Below are positions 61,344 through 64,000 of a stretch of DNA of 64,000 nucleotides, piece after piece. The number at the start of each line of letters is the position of its first letter. The stretch's first letter is position 1. This DNA is from Shimia sp. (GTDB taxonomy: Bacteria > Pseudomonadota > Alphaproteobacteria > Rhodobacterales > Rhodobacteraceae). The position numbers and the translations under genes are program-made. The notes beneath the pieces are model-generated. The model saw only the letters and a list, made by a program, of their open reading frames with translations, was not told the origin of the DNA and searched no databases. The stretch is taken from NCBI GenBank assembly GCA_024224295.1, contig JAAENN010000282.1, forward strand, positions 62,001 through 126,000, given 5' to 3'.

Positions 61344-61823
61344 TTAGAGCAGGGTTTGCAGGATATCGAAGCCTTTGCCCCAACCGCTGTCCATATTGCC
61401 CATCATCTGTGCAAAACAAGCGATTTCGTCTTCCGTCGCATCCACTGGCACCTGCTCCAGTTTCACTTGCCCCTGCCCATTTTCCTCGCTGAAAGTCACC
61501 GTGGTCAAAAGCTTTTGCGGCCAATTTGGCATCATAAGATTGGGCGCCTGCTGCCAATCCGCATCGGTGCTGTGATGCATCCAGACAATTTTGTCGCCCT
61601 CGGACACCTCCTGAAACTCCATGCGGCTGTAGTCCGATTTCCCGCCCCATTTCATCTCGTTGAGCCACCGCCCACCGGGGCGCAGATCAAACTCGTGGAT
61701 CACCGTTTCCACCCCCGGACCATACCAGACCGACAACAGCTTCGGATCACTAAACGCCTGCCAGATCTGGGCCAAAGTGCCCTCAAACCTGCGCTTGTAT
61801 ATATAAACCGGCAAATCACTCAT
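61344..61823 (-). CDS. SRPBCC (AHSA1-like) domain protein
   Basis: A 159-residue START/Bet v1-fold protein of the AHSA1 group. It shows YKRRFEGTLAQIWQAFSDPKLLSVWYGP, DLRPGGRWLNEM, and the closing GNMDSGWGKGFDILQTLL. Such proteins bind small hydrophobic ligands. The gene overlaps the ArsR gene by 8 bases, the usual regulator-plus-SRPBCC pair. The ligand is unknown. Confidence 0.9.
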   Translation of the reverse strand: MSDLPVYIYKRRFEGTLAQIWQAFSDPKLLSVWYGPGVETVIHEFDLRPGGRWLNEMKWGGKSDYSRMEFQEVSEGDKIVWMHHSTDADWQQAPNLMMPNWPQKLLTTVTFSEENGQGQVKLEQVPVDATEDEIACFAQMMGNMDSGWGKGFDILQTLL

Positions 61824-62181
61824 CTTTCAAATGGTCCTTTTCACTAGATTTCAATGTCTCAAGAAGCGCATCCAGCTGATCAAAACTGCCAGACCAAAAG
61901 CGGCTGAATTGCTCCATCCAGTCCACCGCCTCCTTCATGGGCGCGGCCTTCAAATAGGCTGGCCGACTCTGCCCGACCTGTCCCCTTTCAATCAGCCCAG
62001 AGGCCTCCAGCACCTTCAGATGTTTGGACACCGCCGGTTGGCTCATCTCAAACGGTTCTGCCAAATCGCGCACATTGGCCTCGCCTTCACACAACCGGGC
62101 GAGAATGGCGCGCCGTGTTGGATCGGCCAAAGCCGCAAAGACGGCGTTCAAGTCAGGATTTTCATAACCACTTAGTTTCAT
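61816..62181 (-). CDS. ArsR-family winged-helix regulator paired with SRPBCC
   Basis: A 121-residue regulator: VFAALADPTRRAILARLCEGEANVRDLAEPFEMSQPAVSKHLKVLEASGLIERGQVGQSRPAYL is a full ArsR DNA-binding domain. It lacks the CxC metal motif, so it is likely not a metal sensor. It is translationally coupled to the SRPBCC gene and probably represses its own operon through the dyad that overlaps its start. Confidence 0.9.
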   Translation of the reverse strand: MKLSGYENPDLNAVFAALADPTRRAILARLCEGEANVRDLAEPFEMSQPAVSKHLKVLEASGLIERGQVGQSRPAYLKAAPMKEAVDWMEQFSRFWSGSFDQLDALLETLKSSEKDHLKDE

Positions 62182-62195
62182 AACTCAATGGTTAT
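62180..62195. promoter_or_regulatory. Operator-like dyad at the ArsR start
   Basis: ATAACTCAATGGTTAT has 5-base arms ATAAC/GTTAT around six bases, and overlaps the ArsR start codon. A second ATAACC half-site lies at 62164-62169. It is the best candidate for the autoregulatory site. Confidence 0.4.
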
Positions 62196-62304
62196 ACATC
62201 CAGTCTTTTCCGTCAACATCTTTAAACGCAATCAAATCAACGCCTTTTCCCCCGAAGTCGTTTTTGGCCTAGACCTCCTGCGCGAATCCCGTCCTTCTGC
62301 GGCC

Positions 62305-63267
62305 ATGTCTCAGCCCCGCACCTCTCTGCCTCTTGGCCCGCTCTCCGCCCTAATCGCGACGTTCTTTTTCTCGATCAACGACGCGGCGATCAAATTCCTC
62401 TCCGGCGACTACGCCCTGCACCAAATTGTGCTGACCCGCTCGCTGATTGGATTAGCCATTTTGCTGATTGTGATTGTGCCGTTTCAAGGCGGATTTTCCG
62501 CCCTGCGCACCAAGCGCCTTGGCATGCATATGCTGCGCGGCCTCTGTGTGGTCTTTGCCAATACCAGCTTCTTTCTCGGCCTCGCCGTCTTGCCGCTGGC
62601 AGATGCAATGGCCGTGTTCTTTATCTCGCCGCTGCTGATCACACTTTTCGGCGCACTTCTGTTGGGTGAAGTCATCGGCCCACGCCGCAAGGCCGCCGTC
62701 GCCGCTGGTATGGTCGGCGTGTTGATCATGATCCGCCCCGGGGCGGACGATTTCAACCTCGCGCTGCTGCTGCCGGTTGTCGCAGCCGTCGCCTACGCGC
62801 TGCTTCACGTACTGACCCGCAAGATTGGCACCACCGACAGCGCGGCCACAATGGCCGTGTTCATCCAGATCGTCTTCATCGTGGTCTCCGCGAGTGTCGG
62901 CCTGCTGCTCGGCCATGGCGCCTATGAAAACGCGGGCGGCGAGATGATCAGCTTCCTGCTGCGCGCCTGGCACTGGCCCGCCACCGCCGACTGGCCGATC
63001 CTGTTTCTGCTGGGCTGCTCCATCGCCTTTGGCGGCTTCTTCATCTCGCAGGCCTATCGCGTGTCTGAGGCCAGCCTGATCGCCCCACTGGAGTATGCCG
63101 CCATGCCCATGGGCGTGCTCTTTGGAATCGTGATCTTTGACGAATGGCCCGCGCCCACCACCTGGATTGGCATGGCGCTCATCATTGGCGCAGGGCTGTT
63201 TGTCTTCTGGCGCGAAGCAAAAACGGGCACTGCCCCTGTGCCGGACCGCCCCCGCGTGCGCCGCTAG
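62305..63267 (+). CDS. EamA/DMT-family transporter
   Basis: A 320-residue membrane protein with ten predicted helices in two EamA repeats (about residues 10-140 and 155-290). The start is the ATG at 62305, which places helix 1 at LGPLSALIATFFFSINDAAIKFLSG; an open frame from 62188 adds a non-membrane stretch without a ribosome site. Family members export amino acids or metabolites, or import them in some cases. The substrate is unknown. Confidence 0.85.
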   Translation: MSQPRTSLPLGPLSALIATFFFSINDAAIKFLSGDYALHQIVLTRSLIGLAILLIVIVPFQGGFSALRTKRLGMHMLRGLCVVFANTSFFLGLAVLPLADAMAVFFISPLLITLFGALLLGEVIGPRRKAAVAAGMVGVLIMIRPGADDFNLALLLPVVAAVAYALLHVLTRKIGTTDSAATMAVFIQIVFIVVSASVGLLLGHGAYENAGGEMISFLLRAWHWPATADWPILFLLGCSIAFGGFFISQAYRVSEASLIAPLEYAAMPMGVLFGIVIFDEWPAPTTWIGMALIIGAGLFVFWREAKTGTAPVPDRPRVRR

Positions 63268-63348
63268 CCCCAACCCAACACATTCCCCACTTGCGCCCCA
63301 CACTGCGCCCACTAAGGTCGGCGCAAACCATTCTTTCAGGGGCAAGTT

Positions 63349-63972
63349 ATGTCGCAAATTGAAGCCGTGATTTTTGACATTGGCAATGTGCTGATCCAAT
63401 GGCAGCCGGAAAACTTCTACGACCGCACCGTCGGCGAAGCCCGCCGCAAAGCCTTCTTTGCCGACACCAACATCCACCATCATCATGAACAGATCGACGC
63501 CGGCGCCTCCTTGCCCGGCATGATCGACAGCCTCGTGCCGCAATATCCCGAATATGAGGCCGAGCTGCGCATGTGGAACGACAACTGGAACGACCTCGCC
63601 GCCCCGGCCATTCCCCATTCCGTGCGCCTGCTCGACGCGCTGGTGGACAAAGGCGTGACCGTCTTCACCCTGACCAACTTTGGCCACGACAACTTCCCCC
63701 TGTCGCAAGCGGTCTACCCGTTTCTCAACCGCTTTGACCGCGAATATGTCTCTGGCCGCCTGAAACTCATCAAGCCCGATCCGGCAATCTATGCCCATGT
63801 CGAGGCCGACTGCGGCATCGCGCCGGACCGCCTGTTGTTCACCGATGATCGCGCTGACAACATCGCATCTGCGGCGGCACGCGGTTGGCAAACCCATCTG
63901 TTTGAACACCCACAAGGCTGGGCCGACCGTCTGGTATCCGAAGGCCTGCTCACCGAGGAGGAAGCCACATGA
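63349..63972 (+). CDS. HAD-superfamily hydrolase (YihX-like)
   Basis: A 207-residue phosphatase-like protein. Motif I reads VIFDIGNVLIQW (residues about 8-19), with the nucleophile Asp and the second Asp replaced by Gly-Asn as in the YihX/haloacid dehalogenase group. Motif II is TLTNFGHDN, motif III LKLIKPDPAIY, and motif IV LFTDDRADN. YihX in E. coli is a glucose-1-phosphate phosphatase, but the substrate here is unknown. The next gene overlaps its stop (ATGA). Confidence 0.85.
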   Translation: MSQIEAVIFDIGNVLIQWQPENFYDRTVGEARRKAFFADTNIHHHHEQIDAGASLPGMIDSLVPQYPEYEAELRMWNDNWNDLAAPAIPHSVRLLDALVDKGVTVFTLTNFGHDNFPLSQAVYPFLNRFDREYVSGRLKLIKPDPAIYAHVEADCGIAPDRLLFTDDRADNIASAAARGWQTHLFEHPQGWADRLVSEGLLTEEEAT

Positions 63973-64000
63973 CCACCATCATCTCCTTTGACGAGGGCGA
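63969..64000 (+). CDS. Unidentified gene, cut by right edge
   Basis: The ATG overlaps the stop of the HAD gene by 4 bases, suggesting translational coupling. Only ten codons are present (MTTIISFDEG), too few to name a family. Confidence 0.4.
   Translation, partial: MTTIISFDEG

Noticed and set aside
60302-61492. A 396-codon plus-strand frame
   Set aside because: It is antisense to the Sel1-repeat gene, which has a signal peptide, repeats and a ribosome site. The antisense product has none.
62452-63915. A 487-codon minus-strand frame
   Set aside because: It is antisense to the EamA transporter and HAD genes, both of which have clear motifs. The predicted product is rich in Gly, His and Gln with no domain.
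1-64000. tRNA, rRNA, CRISPR arrays, insertion sequences, prophage, plasmid or toxin-antitoxin modules
   Set aside because: I looked for these and found no convincing cloverleaf, spaced repeat array, transposase or terminal repeat. Short or divergent examples could still be missed by eye.

Overview
This window is a GC-rich, gene-dense chromosomal segment from an alphaproteobacterium, most likely a marine Rhodobacteraceae (Roseobacter-group) species. The evidence is a MipZ-type division ATPase, an exosortase E/VPEID-CTERM pair, DUF2794 and DUF2783 proteins, an ImuB-type polymerase behind an alphaproteobacterial LexA box (GTTC-N7-GTTC), an Irr-type iron control element, a CtrA-type TTAA-N7-TTAA site, and a class III alcohol dehydrogenase plus S-formylglutathione hydrolase. 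I saw no rRNA, tRNA, CRISPR array, insertion sequence, phage or plasmid module.

Layout. Positions 1-6871 hold an acyl-CoA catabolic locus resembling the pim (pimelate/dicarboxylate) beta-oxidation operon: two acyl-CoA dehydrogenase subunits and an FadB/FadJ-type fusion on the minus strand, with a divergent acyl-CoA ligase, an IclR regulator and a PhyH-type dioxygenase. From 6972 to 8144 lie two tandem paralogous secreted proteins of unknown function. The stretch 8206-20602 is mixed: yqeY-like, carA, a membrane glycosyltransferase with a CtrA-type site in front of it, a GntR regulator, a pyrimidine nucleotidase, a UbiH-type hydroxylase, an M50 peptidase, a transsulfuration enzyme, rluE, then mipZ directly followed by xrtE and, convergently, its single VPEID-CTERM target.

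Positions 20788-30812 form an aromatic catabolic island. A MarR regulator faces hmgA; MBL hydrolase, fahA, small accessory genes, a second MBL protein with an altered metal motif, an FAD monooxygenase with its DUF2783 partner, and maiA follow; an HpaR-type MarR regulator closes the island. Together hmgA, maiA and fahA convert homogentisate to fumarate and acetoacetate, and the monooxygenase may feed a hydroxylated aromatic into that route. A five-gene Liv-type ABC importer (31047-35920) follows directly and may supply the substrate. Next come a cyclase-like DUF3095 protein, an MFS carrier, asd, a DUF4139 secreted protein, a small unknown protein with an unusual dyad-rich promoter (41433-41755), and an operon of leucyl aminopeptidase, NlpC/P60 and agmatinase.

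The right third (45518-64000) holds a GNAT enzyme, DUF2794, a Nudix hydrolase, a candidate small RNA at about 46860-46990, imuB with its own LexA box but no imuA or dnaE2 beside it, cytochrome c', an I78 inhibitor-like lipoprotein, and glutathione-dependent formaldehyde oxidation (50240-51376 and 58166-58999). The two formaldehyde genes are separated by a stretch of vWA protein, ATPase, MarR/multicopper oxidase, TetR, iron exporter MbfA and AEC carrier. The window ends with a DUF188 protein, a Sel1-repeat protein, an ArsR/SRPBCC pair, an EamA transporter, a HAD hydrolase and a gene cut by the right edge.

The leads I would follow first are the three-stem-loop RNA at 46860-46990, the paired dyads at 41575-41618, the mipZ-xrtE coupling, the CtrA-preceded MshEN-like glycosyltransferase, and the stand-alone imuB.
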